Part shown: one piece after another, positions 1-8,883 of the stretch
Numbering within the stretch: the stretch's first letter is position 1
Layout: the number at the start of each line of letters is the position of its first letter
Assembly (NCBI GenBank): GCA_001899685.1
Contig: MKWG01000046.1
Coordinates: 234,306 to 298,305 of the forward strand
Source: Sphingobacteriales bacterium 44-15
Lineage (GTDB): Bacteria > Bacteroidota > Bacteroidia > Chitinophagales > Chitinophagaceae
Reading direction: 5' to 3'
DNA length: 64,000 nt
Notes under the pieces: model-generated
What the model was told of the DNA's origin: nothing
Seen by the model: only the letters and a program-made list of their open reading frames with translations
The model's database searches: none
Program-made: the position numbers and the translations under genes

Positions 1-803
1 TCAATAGCTTCAGAGCGCATATTGCTCAATGCATTTGCCGACCTGCTGATCATGGCTTCATGCTCGTCGCCGGGAATGGCATTGAATGTAAACCGTACCG
101 GGCGCTTCAGGTCAACTTTATCCACATAGGCCTCCGGGATATATACTTCGAGCCTGAGCTTCTGTAAATGCTGCAGCACAAGTAATGGCTGGTCATTGGC
201 TTTGCTGCCAGGTCCCACCAGGGCGCCTGCAGAAATATTCCTTTGTATTATTATACCGTCAAACGGCGCTGTTACCGTAAGATATTCCTTTATATTGTTC
301 ATTGAAGCCACATTCGATTTTTCCGACATCACTACGGCCTCATCCGCTTTCATTTTGGAAAGTGCATTGTCAAGGTCGAGCGGCGCTACTGCTCCTTCTT
401 CTTTGGCAGCATCTTTAAGCCTGCGGTATTTTTCCCTGCTTGCCACTGCATTTTCCTGCGCCTGGGTGAACTTGGATATGGCTGCCTGCACCTGCGATTC
501 TATCTCTGGCGCTTCCAGTTCGAGCAAAACCTGGTTTTTCCTGACCACGCTGCCCCGGTCTACCGAAACAGATCTTACAAAGCCGTTCACTTTGGCATAT
601 ATATTCACTTCTTCAAAAGGTTTCAGTTGCCCGGGCAGCTTTACATAGCTCGACAAAGGTTTTTCCGTAACGGTACCGATCTCGTATTTACTTTCTTTAC
701 CGGGCTTTCCTGCTGAGCCCGTCATGTCAACAGGCTTTTCCCGGTGCGAGCAGGAAACGGTTGTGAAGAAAATTGCTGCCAGTACCCAATAACTATATTT
801 CAT
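1..803 (-). CDS. RND efflux periplasmic adaptor (HlyD/MFP family), 3' end outside window
   Basis: Reading the minus strand from the ATG at 803 gives an open frame of about 267 codons that runs off the window edge. The N-terminus is a lipoprotein signal peptide ending in TVSCSH. It is followed by the usual adaptor layout: a barrel-sandwich/lipoyl half with AKVNGFVRSVSVDRGSVV at about residues 70-90, an Ala/Glu/Lys-rich coiled-coil hairpin at about 105-165, and a second lipoyl half with TAPFDGIII at about 175. The protein should link the pump to the TolC-like channel in the periplasm. Its start overlaps the last 11 bases of the pump gene, so the two are probably translationally coupled. Confidence 0.9.
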   Translation of the reverse strand, partial: MKYSYWVLAAIFFTTVSCSHREKPVDMTGSAGKPGKESKYEIGTVTEKPLSSYVKLPGQLKPFEEVNIYAKVNGFVRSVSVDRGSVVRKNQVLLELEAPEIESQVQAAISKFTQAQENAVASREKYRRLKDAAKEEGAVAPLDLDNALSKMKADEAVVMSEKSNVASMNNIKEYLTVTAPFDGIIIQRNISAGALVGPGSKANDQPLLVLQHLQKLRLEVYIPEAYVDKVDLKRPVRFTFNAIPGDEHEAMISRSANALSNMRSEAI

Positions 804-3800
804 GATATGATTTTTTCTTTGATGATGTATTTGTTGTAACAGAAGGCATGAGTGAAGGGTCATCATACGTTGACCGGTGCTGTACCCAGGCAAATACCTG
901 AGGAAGTATGAATAATGCAGCGAGAGTGGAAGCGATCAGCCCGCCCACCACTGCCCTTCCAAGTGGAGCGGATTGTTCGCCGGCTTCTCCCATCCCGAGC
1001 GACATGGGTATCATGCCCGCTACCATGGCAAGGCTTGTCATCAGGATCGGGCGCATACGTATAGACGCGCTGGTTATCGCGGCCTTTGATGCGTTGCGGT
1101 AATCGGTGCGCAGCTTTTCTCCGTTGGTCACGATGAGAATGGCATTTGCAACAGAAACGCCTGTTGACATGATCATGCCCATATAAGACTGGAGATTGAG
1201 AGTAGACCCCGTGAGCAGCAGTGCAGCCAGCGAGCCGGCAATTACCGCCGGTACCGTAGACAATACCACCAGTGAAAGCTTTACTGACTGGTAGTTGGCT
1301 GCCAGCAGCAGGAAAATGACAAGTATGGCAAACAGCAGCCCGCCTTGCAGGCTGGAAAAGGTTTCTTCCAGCAGCCCTGACATACCTTTCACTTCCGTTA
1401 TCATTCCTTTTGGAGGAACGCCGACGGCAGCAATGGCTTTTTTTACTTCTTCTGTTGCGTAACCCAGGTCTTTTTTATAAATGTTGGCGCCAACGGTTAA
1501 AAAACGGCGTGGCCCGGATCTGTCATATTCACCTGGAGTGTATACTGTTTTAAAAGTAGCGATATCACCCAGCACAGGACTTGTACGCCCTTTGATAAGA
1601 GGGATCTCTTTTAGCTCATCCATGCTGTTCATAATGTACTCCGGTATCTGCACCTGTATCTGGTAGGTATATGCTTTGTTTTCATCCAGCCACTGGTTTT
1701 TCTGTGTAAAGCGGCTTGAGGAAGTGCTTGCTGTTACAGATCGTGCAATGTCTTCCACATTCAGTCCCATTTGCGCGGCTTTGATCCTGTCAATGGTAAT
1801 GCTGACCACGGGGAACTTCAGCGGCTGGGCTATCTGTACATCTCTCAGGCAGGGAATGGCTTTCATTTTTGAAACAAGGGTTTGGGCATACTGCTCAATC
1901 TCCTTCATGTCTTTTCCGGCTACCCTTACTTCAATAGGAGTGGCTGCTCCCTGGCTCATTATTTTTTCGGTCATATCTATGGGTTCAAAGCTCAGGCGTA
2001 ATTCGGGAAGCTTGTAATGAATATTACGCCGCAACGCGTCTTTGAGCTCATCCATATTTACCTTATAATGCTCATCCAGCGTCACCTGCATTACTGCTTC
2101 ATGGGTGCCGGTATTGAAAATATACAGGTTGCTGGTGCCATAGCTGGTAGGTATCATGCCTACGTAAGTGGAGCTTACTGCTACATGATGCTGTACTGTA
2201 GTGTCTATGATCTGTAAGACCTGCCTCACTTTTTCTTCTGTTCTCTCCAGCCGGGTACCATCCGGCTCTTTTACGCGCAACTGGAATTGCCCGTTATTCA
2301 GTTTGGGCATCATATCTTTCCCGATCATTCCAAATCCGAATATTACCAGCGCAACCACTGTAAGAAGGTAAACGATCACGATGGGTTTTTTGAAGGGCAT
2401 CCAGCGTTTCAGCACAGTCATATACCTGAGCTTGATTTTTTCAAACAGGTCGTTCCCCTTTGTATCATGCTTTTCATTGGCGAGATGTCTTTCTACCTGG
2501 TCTTTCTCATTTGTATCGAGCGCCTGCCCTGCATGAGCGTGGATTACTCCGTGATGATAATGCCGGTAGCGCTCAGCCCGGATCATCCAGTTGGACAGAA
2601 TAGGTACCAGGGTCTGCGCGGCTATGTAGGATATGATCATAGTAAGCCCGATGGAAAGAGATAAGGGTAAAAACATTGCCCTCGGTACTCCTTTCATCAG
2701 GAATGAGGGGGCAAATACTGCGAGAATACATAATAATATAAGCAGGAGCGGAAATGCTATTTCTTCGCATCCGTCCAGGACAGCCTGCTTCTTCGATTTA
2801 CCCATCTCAAGGTGCTGGTGAATGTTTTCTATAGTTACCGTAGACTGGTCCACCAGTATGCCTATGGCGAGCGCAAGCCCGCTCAGTGTCATAATATTGA
2901 TAGTTTGACCAAACAGGTTTAATAATAATACCCCGATGAGTATAGACACCGGTATGGTAATGACCACGATAAGGCTGCTTCGCAGGTCGCGTAAAAAGAG
3001 CAGTACCATCAGCCCGGTGAGCAAAGCGCCGAGCGCACCTTCTGATACAAGGCTTTTTACTGCATTGATCACAAATACCGACTGGTCGAATTCATAGGAG
3101 ATATGCATGTCATCCGGCAACAGGCTTTTGATCTCCGGGATTTTTTTCTTCAGGCTGTTTACCACATCCCAGGTAGAGGCATCCGCTGTTTTTACCACCG
3201 GTATGTAGATAGACCGCTTGCCATTGATCAGCGCATAATCTACCGTAATGTCTGTAGCGTCTGCTACCCTGGCAATATCTTTTACCAGTACCGGCACGCC
3301 ATTTTTAGTAACAACAGGTATATCCGAAAATTCGTCTATTTGTTGCACAAGCGTATTGATAGTGGTTACATACATGGTGTTATCAAGCCTGAGATTACCG
3401 GAGGGCGCCATTACATTGAACTTGGCTAACGCTGACACTACCTCATCTGCGGTAAGATTATAGCTGCGTAGCTTGTCCGGGTCAACATTCACCGTAATAG
3501 TGCGGGAGTTGGCGCCGAAAGGAGGTGGCGCCGATAATCCGGGGATAGCTGCAAACATAGGGCGGACACGGGTAGTAGCAAGGTCATATATTTCCTTCAG
3601 GCTCCTGCTGTCGCTCGATAAGACAAGCTGCCCTACCGGCAGGGAAGACGCATCAAAACGAACTACCTGTGGCGGAAGCGCTCCCGGCGGAAAAAATTTC
3701 ATTACCCGGTTTACCTGCAGCGCTACCTGAGCCGAGGCTTCAGCCATGTCGGTGTTTTCGTAAAAATTCAATTTTAATACGGTAAGTCCCTGTACATTTT

Positions 3801-4047
3801 CTGCGGTAATATTTTTAATGCCATTGACATATAAAAACTGATCCTGCATTCTTGTCGAAAAGAATCCTTCCATTTGCTGGGGCGACATGCCTCCATACGA
3901 CTCGATCACATAAATGGTCGGCAGGTTCAGCTTTGGAAAAATATCAACCGGGATACTAATAATGGTGATGACAGCAAACAGGAGAAAGCTTACGGTAATG
4001 ACTACCGTGCTAATTGGTTTCCTGAGCGCCGATGTAACTAACGACAT
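793..4047 (-). CDS. RND-superfamily efflux pump, inner-membrane subunit (AcrB/CusA-like)
   Basis: A 1084-residue protein, the normal length for an HAE/HME RND pump. Transmembrane segment 1 starts at about residue 12, followed by a porter domain opening with PVDIFPKLNLPTIYV. The block of transmembrane segments 2-6 lies at about 330-490, and a second porter/transmembrane half ends near residue 1065. The TM4 motif GILVDQSTVTIEN keeps the proton-relay Asp (D400), but the following residue is Gln, where AcrB-type pumps have a second Asp. It uses proton motive force to export drugs, metals or other small molecules through the adaptor and the TolC-like channel. It begins 7 bp after the channel gene and overlaps the adaptor gene. 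The substrate cannot be read from sequence. Confidence 0.95.
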   Translation of the reverse strand: MSLVTSALRKPISTVVITVSFLLFAVITIISIPVDIFPKLNLPTIYVIESYGGMSPQQMEGFFSTRMQDQFLYVNGIKNITAENVQGLTVLKLNFYENTDMAEASAQVALQVNRVMKFFPPGALPPQVVRFDASSLPVGQLVLSSDSRSLKEIYDLATTRVRPMFAAIPGLSAPPPFGANSRTITVNVDPDKLRSYNLTADEVVSALAKFNVMAPSGNLRLDNTMYVTTINTLVQQIDEFSDIPVVTKNGVPVLVKDIARVADATDITVDYALINGKRSIYIPVVKTADASTWDVVNSLKKKIPEIKSLLPDDMHISYEFDQSVFVINAVKSLVSEGALGALLTGLMVLLFLRDLRSSLIVVITIPVSILIGVLLLNLFGQTINIMTLSGLALAIGILVDQSTVTIENIHQHLEMGKSKKQAVLDGCEEIAFPLLLILLCILAVFAPSFLMKGVPRAMFLPLSLSIGLTMIISYIAAQTLVPILSNWMIRAERYRHYHHGVIHAHAGQALDTNEKDQVERHLANEKHDTKGNDLFEKIKLRYMTVLKRWMPFKKPIVIVYLLTVVALVIFGFGMIGKDMMPKLNNGQFQLRVKEPDGTRLERTEEKVRQVLQIIDTTVQHHVAVSSTYVGMIPTSYGTSNLYIFNTGTHEAVMQVTLDEHYKVNMDELKDALRRNIHYKLPELRLSFEPIDMTEKIMSQGAATPIEVRVAGKDMKEIEQYAQTLVSKMKAIPCLRDVQIAQPLKFPVVSITIDRIKAAQMGLNVEDIARSVTASTSSSRFTQKNQWLDENKAYTYQIQVQIPEYIMNSMDELKEIPLIKGRTSPVLGDIATFKTVYTPGEYDRSGPRRFLTVGANIYKKDLGYATEEVKKAIAAVGVPPKGMITEVKGMSGLLEETFSSLQGGLLFAILVIFLLLAANYQSVKLSLVVLSTVPAVIAGSLAALLLTGSTLNLQSYMGMIMSTGVSVANAILIVTNGEKLRTDYRNASKAAITSASIRMRPILMTSLAMVAGMIPMSLGMGEAGEQSAPLGRAVVGGLIASTLAALFILPQVFAWVQHRSTYDDPSLMPSVTTNTSSKKKSYHEI

Positions 4048-4054
4048 ATAATAG

Positions 4055-5431
4055 TCATTTTAAACTGTTTAAAAGAAGGGTAAGCTGGTTTCCTGTAATG
4101 GCTTTTTGAAACAATGCCTTGCAAAACAGGAATTTTGCATTGGTATAATCCGTTTCAGCACGGTACAATACGCTCAGCGCCGTATTGAGTTCAATGATAT
4201 TGGTAAGCCCGTTCCGGTATAAAGCAAGCTTTTGCCTGTAGGCGGCCCTTGCAGCATTTAATTGCTGCGGGATCTCCCTGAGCCTGTCGTTGGCAGTAGA
4301 AAGCTCTACATCTGCCTGGCTGAGCGCTGAGGAGATCAGGGCCCCTTGCTCCTCAAGTTTTTTTTGTGCATACTGTGTGGCGGCCATTTGTGTTTTCAAC
4401 TGGAGCCTGGTGTGTTTATAATCCAGTATATTGTAGGTAATTCCCACGCCGACGAGATAGTTGCCCCGCTCAAAGCCTATACCTTTTCCCAGGCTGCGGA
4501 ACTCATCTGCTGCGCTCACACTGGAGCCGCGCCCCCAGGCGGCTGCCTGCAGGGAAATTTTGGGCAGGTAACTTTTCTTCACCAGGTTTTCCCTGTCAAG
4601 GCTGTTTTGATACAATGACCTGTAAAGAGTAATGGCTGGATGAGCAACTGTGTCAGGAGGAAATGTGCCGTCATCCGCATACGTATTGATGAGCCGGTTT
4701 TCCAGTAGCGTGTCCGGCTGTATCGCCGAGGAATCTATACCACTGTTGTAAGACAACAATAGCTGCACCTGTTTGAACTGGTTGTTCAATTCAAGATAGA
4801 TGAGCCTGGATTTAGAAAGCTCGGCTTCGGCAATACTGGTGTCTACTCCCGCTTTTATGCCGGCAATGGCCAGTGAGCGGATGGTCCGCCTGATCTCAAT
4901 ATTCCTCAGTATATTCTGATACTGGATCTGAATAAGATCATTAAGCCGTAAAAGCTGAAGGTAGTCATTCACTACATTGTATTGGATGTTGTACTGCGAG
5001 TTTGCAAAATTCAGCTTCTCAGCCTCCAGGTCTGAAGCCGCCACCCGTTGCTCGGCTTTAAACATACCGAAATTGTATATCTCCCAGTCTAAGGAAGCAA
5101 TACCGAGATCAGTAAATACAGAGGAAGAATTTCCATCTGCCCTCACTCTTGAGTTGGATGGAACTATGCCGTAGGAAAAATATCCGCCGGGCAAATTATT
5201 ATTGGTGCCAATGTCGGCCTGGTAATTAAGCTTCAGCGAGGGGAGCCAGTTGTATTTTATGGCTTCCAGCTGGGCAGACTTTATGCCGATAGCTGCTGAG
5301 TCTGTGACCAGCCGCGGTGCGTTTGTTTTTGTTCTTTCCAATAGTTCGCTGAGGCTTGTCTTTTGTTGACCTGTTGCAGCGAGGGTGCAAAGCAATAGCA
5401 GTAATATGCTCACAAAAAATGATCTTATCAT
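4055..5431 (-). CDS. TolC-family outer-membrane channel of the efflux operon
   Basis: About 458 residues with two repeated long-helix halves typical of outer-membrane factor proteins. Helix-rich Gln/Ala/Leu stretches lie at about 20-230 and 255-455, with short beta parts between. The start is placed at 5431 because it leads directly into a signal peptide (MIRSFFVSILLLLLCTLAATGQ); an upstream in-frame ATG at 5482 would add 17 residues in front of it. Trimers of this family form the outer-membrane exit duct for the adjacent pump. Gene order channel-pump-adaptor with gaps of 7 bp and an 11-bp overlap indicates one transcript. Confidence 0.9.
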   Translation of the reverse strand: MIRSFFVSILLLLLCTLAATGQQKTSLSELLERTKTNAPRLVTDSAAIGIKSAQLEAIKYNWLPSLKLNYQADIGTNNNLPGGYFSYGIVPSNSRVRADGNSSSVFTDLGIASLDWEIYNFGMFKAEQRVAASDLEAEKLNFANSQYNIQYNVVNDYLQLLRLNDLIQIQYQNILRNIEIRRTIRSLAIAGIKAGVDTSIAEAELSKSRLIYLELNNQFKQVQLLLSYNSGIDSSAIQPDTLLENRLINTYADDGTFPPDTVAHPAITLYRSLYQNSLDRENLVKKSYLPKISLQAAAWGRGSSVSAADEFRSLGKGIGFERGNYLVGVGITYNILDYKHTRLQLKTQMAATQYAQKKLEEQGALISSALSQADVELSTANDRLREIPQQLNAARAAYRQKLALYRNGLTNIIELNTALSVLYRAETDYTNAKFLFCKALFQKAITGNQLTLLLNSLK

Positions 5432-5559
5432 TTTTACCGGTTTAATAAACCCCTGGGAAAAATTCCGGACAGGTTGATACACTGACGTTATCCCGTCCCG
5501 GAAATGGTAAACAAATACCTGGGTTGATTTACAATTAATAGCTTAGTAATAAAAGTGCA

Positions 5560-5949
5560 TTATGCTTCTGCAGGAGGACCACGTAACTGAAGTGAGACCC
5601 GGAAATGAGTAGTGCGTGTTGCGGGGAAATAGGTACCCCATTTTTTTTCAGGAACCGGGAAAAAATATGTGTAAGCTATACCTGCAACAGGTATAAAAGT
5701 CCATTCTTCCGGGTGATAGCGCTTATTGAGCCGGAAATTCAATGCCTGCGGACTAATTGGTCCGGACTGCTCAATGCTGATCCCGGTATTCTTATGTGTT
5801 GCTGTTTGATAGGAAAAATAAGGAAGCGTTCCCGGTTGCCGGGGAGTATCCGGTGTGATAGCTAATAAATGTGCAATGAAAAAGGCTGCATACAGGCATG
5901 CCACTACTGTTCGGAAGCATACATCTTTCAACAGAACGCCTTTTCGCAT
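5560..5949 (-). CDS. Small predicted membrane-anchored protein upstream of the efflux operon
   Basis: Not recognised. From the ATG at 5949 it gives 129 residues: a basic start, one hydrophobic segment (FRTVVACLYAAFFIAHLLAI, about residues 12-31), then an extracytoplasmic tail rich in Pro, Tyr and Phe that ends LRGPPAEA. A longer frame reaches back to 6069, but those extra codons run into the degenerate intergenic repeat at 6001-6125, so the shorter start is preferred. It is on the same strand as the efflux genes, about 130 bp ahead of the channel gene, and could be the first gene of that operon. The reading frame is convincing only in its second half. Confidence 0.5.
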   Translation of the reverse strand: MRKGVLLKDVCFRTVVACLYAAFFIAHLLAITPDTPRQPGTLPYFSYQTATHKNTGISIEQSGPISPQALNFRLNKRYHPEEWTFIPVAGIAYTYFFPVPEKKWGTYFPATRTTHFRVSLQLRGPPAEA

Positions 5950-6000
5950 GTGCCTGGGTTGATGCAGGAGAAAAGAGTGTAAACGATAGTAGTGTTGTGC

Positions 6001-6125
6001 CAAACGTGAGACGATAAACGTGAAATAATAAACGTCAAACGTGAGCGGTGAAAAGTATGCAGCATTCATTTTGTCTTCTCACGTTTCACCTCTCACCATT
6101 CACTATTGTCCATTCACCCTTTATC
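6001..6125. repeat. Degenerate GTGAGA/GTGAAA-type intergenic repeat
   Basis: The segment is built from imperfect copies of ACGTGAG and GTGAAA in one direction (6004-6055) followed by their complements TCTCACGTTTCACC and TCTCACCATTCAC (6077-6109). The same vocabulary recurs at 20335-20412, 23190-23252, 29203-29265 and 32505-32585. It has no coding sense here and may fold into a loose hairpin between two minus-strand genes. Confidence 0.6.
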
Positions 6126-6139
6126 ACGATAACACGTCC

Positions 6140-7432
6140 CTATCCCGACCTCTTCATCCTGTATTTTTTATTTACTTTTTTATTATTAAAATATTTATCC
6201 AGTTCTTCCGGGGAATCTCCTACTTCCACCAGGGGAACATCAATCAGTTGTACCTGTATGGATTTCAGCTCATCTCTCAGCTTCTGCGTTTTGGCCAGGA
6301 TATCAGGGTCTTTTTCTCCCACCAGTGTATTGTTTTGCAGGAGGTATTCTAATCGTTTGATACTATTGCGTACCAGGGTCGCAGAGTTTTGTTCAGCTGT
6401 TTTTTGAGGTGATACGGATTCTTTCACCGGTACCATAGCCACTCCGACGCTGGGTAAAATTTTCCCGGCACTTTTTTGTGCATCGGTGGGCAGGGAAGAA
6501 AATACCGTTCCCCCAAGTGAAGAAGCTGCAGAAGTTAAGTCAAATGAATTTCTGGTCTTCTTGGTAGATCTTACATTTTTATCAAGCATCATGAAAGTCG
6601 CTTTCAGCTGGTTCGAATAATTTTGTATCGTCTTTTTGACCTCGTTATACTCCAGCACTTTCTGTGGATAGTTGATATTTTCTTTTACAATGATCTTTAC
6701 TACGGCCGTATCTCTTGAATTAAATTTGTTGGAGCCGATGAAATTCAGGATCACTTCCCTTTGCTTGTCCTTATCCGTTCCTTTAACAAATCCAAAAGGC
6801 GGCGACCACCTGAAGTCATCCCCGCATTTTGTAATAGGTGAAAGCGGTTTTATAGGATAATTGCTCGTCATAATGATCTTTTCGATCGGGAAATTCCCGT
6901 CTTCACACTGTACTTTAAAATTTACGCTGTCACCTTCATCCACATATAGCACATTATTGACTGCGGGCTTTATTTTAGACGGAATGATCTCCGAATTGTA
7001 GAAAAGCAATGTAAAAGAAGTATCAATCCGGTCGCTGGGATTATCCAGATTTTGCACGCCAAGCAATACCTTGTATTCCTGATCGAATTTAAGCCTGCCG
7101 TTAAGAAATAATCCACGTTCGGGACGGACATGCAGCATACCGCTTCTCTCTACCTGTATGCCGGGCAGGGCGTTTTTCAAAAACCAGAAATAGTGGGCAA
7201 TGTCTTTATTGATCAATAGCTGGTAGTGCAGCGAAGAATCGCCATTCAGGGAAAGATAAGGATTAAGATTGCGGATACGCAATATGGTATCTTCCTGCTG
7301 TATGGGTTTAAGCGATGTATCTGCTATTGTAGTATCGGCCTTTATTTTCAATGAATCCGGAACCTGGGAAAATGCCTGAAACGAAGTGAAAATAAAAAGC
7401 ACCAGAAACGGAAACCTGAAGTTGCTGCTCAA
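6140..7432 (-). CDS. Secreted protein of unknown function
   Basis: Not recognised as a named family. 430 residues with a clear signal peptide (about residues 1-22, ending QAFSQ). Next comes a low-complexity Thr/Asp/Lys linker, then two regions resembling cadherin/Ig-like beta domains at about 95-255 with repeated D-x-A-V-V-K and YVDEGDSVNF patterns. The C-terminal third (about 265-420) is Lys/Glu/Asn-rich and largely helical. It is predicted to be periplasmic or surface-exposed. It is separated from the Hsp20 gene by a hairpin terminator, so it is probably transcribed on its own. Confidence 0.8.
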   Translation of the reverse strand: MSSNFRFPFLVLFIFTSFQAFSQVPDSLKIKADTTIADTSLKPIQQEDTILRIRNLNPYLSLNGDSSLHYQLLINKDIAHYFWFLKNALPGIQVERSGMLHVRPERGLFLNGRLKFDQEYKVLLGVQNLDNPSDRIDTSFTLLFYNSEIIPSKIKPAVNNVLYVDEGDSVNFKVQCEDGNFPIEKIIMTSNYPIKPLSPITKCGDDFRWSPPFGFVKGTDKDKQREVILNFIGSNKFNSRDTAVVKIIVKENINYPQKVLEYNEVKKTIQNYSNQLKATFMMLDKNVRSTKKTRNSFDLTSAASSLGGTVFSSLPTDAQKSAGKILPSVGVAMVPVKESVSPQKTAEQNSATLVRNSIKRLEYLLQNNTLVGEKDPDILAKTQKLRDELKSIQVQLIDVPLVEVGDSPEELDKYFNNKKVNKKYRMKRSG

Positions 7433-7556
7433 AATGGCGGTTTTTTAAGGGTTATGAAAATTGAAAAGCAAATTTAAAGCAATAAGTGATACAAACGAAT
7501 TGATATACTGCATTATGATAACAAATTCAATCTTTTATAACAGAATGTTAATTGTA

Positions 7557-7586
7557 TTAAAAAAGGTTAGCCCATACGGGCTAACC
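7557..7586 (-). terminator. Rho-independent terminator after the Hsp20 gene
   Basis: A perfect 9-bp stem (GGTTAGCCC / GGGCTAACC, 7565-7573 and 7578-7586) with a 4-base loop is followed on the minus strand by a run of six T. It sits about 50 bp past the Hsp20 stop codon. Confidence 0.8.
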
Positions 7587-7635
7587 CCACATCAAAACCA
7601 ACCGCTCATTAACATTTTTTTATTCCTTCGCCGGC

Positions 7636-8076
7636 TTATTGAATATCGATTTGCTTGCTTACAGCCTGGGCTTCTGCTTTCTTGGGCACAAGCACTTTCA
7701 GTATACCGTCTTCGTATTTTGCCTGTATATCTGCGGCATTGATTTTATCGCCAAGGGTAAAAGTCCTTTTGAAGCTGTTGTAGCTGAATTCCCGGCGGAC
7801 GGTTTTATATTCTTCTTCACTGGTGTTTTCTTTCTTTTCGTAGCTTACGGTAAGCAGACCGTCTTCCACGCTGATCTTAATATCGTCTTTCTTCAATCCG
7901 GGAGCGCTTACTTCAAGATGATAAGCATCCTTTGTCTGATGAATATTTACGGGTGCGGAAGACCATTTTTCAGGAGTAAAATCACTGCCGAAACCAGACC
8001 AGTCTGTAAAAAGATCATCAAAAATGGAGCTAAAGGTTTTCTTTACCGGAGAGCCGTTAAATTTTACGAGTGTCAT
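7636..8076 (-). CDS. Small heat-shock protein, Hsp20/alpha-crystallin family
   Basis: 146 residues, the usual length. The alpha-crystallin domain spans about residues 38-135, with the family pattern of LEVSAPGLKKDDIKISVEDG, a REFSYNSFKRTFTL strand and the GILKVLVPK motif near the C-terminus. It is an ATP-independent holdase that binds unfolding cytoplasmic proteins. It is a single gene with its own terminator, divergent from the bacilliredoxin gene across about 250 bp that must hold both promoters. No CIRCE-like operator was seen upstream. Confidence 0.95.
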   Translation of the reverse strand: MTLVKFNGSPVKKTFSSIFDDLFTDWSGFGSDFTPEKWSSAPVNIHQTKDAYHLEVSAPGLKKDDIKISVEDGLLTVSYEKKENTSEEEYKTVRREFSYNSFKRTFTLGDKINAADIQAKYEDGILKVLVPKKAEAQAVSKQIDIQ

Positions 8077-8278
8077 AGTAGTTATTTTTTTTGTTAAAGA
8101 TTTTTTGTTTGACGATAGTCAATGATCAAATGCCATTCCATTGCCCGAATTGCGACAATTGATCGATGAAATCATAAGCGAATGCGACTTTGTGTCGCTT
8201 TATTATAATTTTATATGCCAGTATGTCATCACCGGTGAGGCGAAACCTGAGATTATGCAACCTGCAACCAACATCTCA

Positions 8279-8307
8279 TTGCGCAAAAATTATTTTAGCT
8301 AAATTTG
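8279..8307 (+). promoter_or_regulatory. Bacteroidota-type promoter of the bacilliredoxin gene
   Basis: A TTG at 8279-8281 and a TAAATTTG box at 8300-8307, separated by 18 bases, match the Bacteroidota -33/-7 consensus (TTG, TAnnTTTG). The box lies 19 bases ahead of the start codon, so the 5' leader would be very short. Confidence 0.5.
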
Positions 8308-8326
8308 CACTCTAAAATGTAAAAAA

Positions 8327-8743
8327 ATGTATCCTTCAGAAATTGTAATACCGATGAAAGAGGAGTTGACCGAAAATGGCTTTGATGAGCTGTTGACTCC
8401 CGAGGAAGTAAACCAGGCCCTTCAAAATAAAGGCACTACGTTAGTGATGATCAATTCTGTCTGCGGCTGCTCTGCAGGCAGTGCAAGACCGGGAGTGCTG
8501 ATGGCTGTAGCCAATGCCTCCAGAAAGCCGGATCATCTCACCACCAGCTTTGCAGGGTTTGATATAGACGCCGTAAAAAAATTAAGGGAGCATCTGTTAC
8601 CTTATCCTCCATCTTCTCCGGCAATTGCGTTGTTTAAAGACGGTGCGCTGGTGCACATGATCGAACGTCACCAGATAGAAGGCAGGCCTGCGCAGCTTAT
8701 TGCAAAAAGCCTCATAGCTGCTTTCGACGAATATTGTAATTAA
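8327..8743 (+). CDS. BrxA/BrxB-family bacilliredoxin (YphP/YqiW-like)
   Basis: 138 residues, matching the family length. The diagnostic CGC motif lies at residues 46-48 inside NSVCGCSAGSARPG, and the C-terminal half has the thioredoxin-like PYPPSSPAIALFKDG and HMIERHQIEGR motifs. Bacilliredoxins remove bacillithiol or related thiols from proteins after oxidative stress. In Bacteroidota the exact thiol partner is less settled, so the role is inferred from family. It is a single-gene unit between a promoter and a strong terminator. Confidence 0.93.
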   Translation: MYPSEIVIPMKEELTENGFDELLTPEEVNQALQNKGTTLVMINSVCGCSAGSARPGVLMAVANASRKPDHLTTSFAGFDIDAVKKLREHLLPYPPSSPAIALFKDGALVHMIERHQIEGRPAQLIAKSLIAAFDEYCN

Positions 8744-8766
8744 GTTTGTTTACAAAGCATCATAGA

Positions 8767-8795
8767 AAATCCTGTCGGACGACAGGATTTTTTTT
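8767..8795 (+). terminator. Rho-independent terminator after the bacilliredoxin gene
   Basis: A perfect 10-bp stem AAATCCTGTC / GACAGGATTT with a GGAC loop is followed directly by T residues up to 8795. It starts 23 bases after the stop codon. Confidence 0.9.
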
Positions 8796-8883
8796 ATCGG
8801 TTGAAATCAGTAACAGGAGTTTTTATTTTTATTCAATCCATATTTTTAAAGTATCATTGTGCCCTTATACCTAATTGTATAAC

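Noticed and set aside
908..3730. Several plus-strand frames of 60-125 codons across the RND pump gene
   Set aside because: They run opposite to a strongly supported pump gene and have no independent features.
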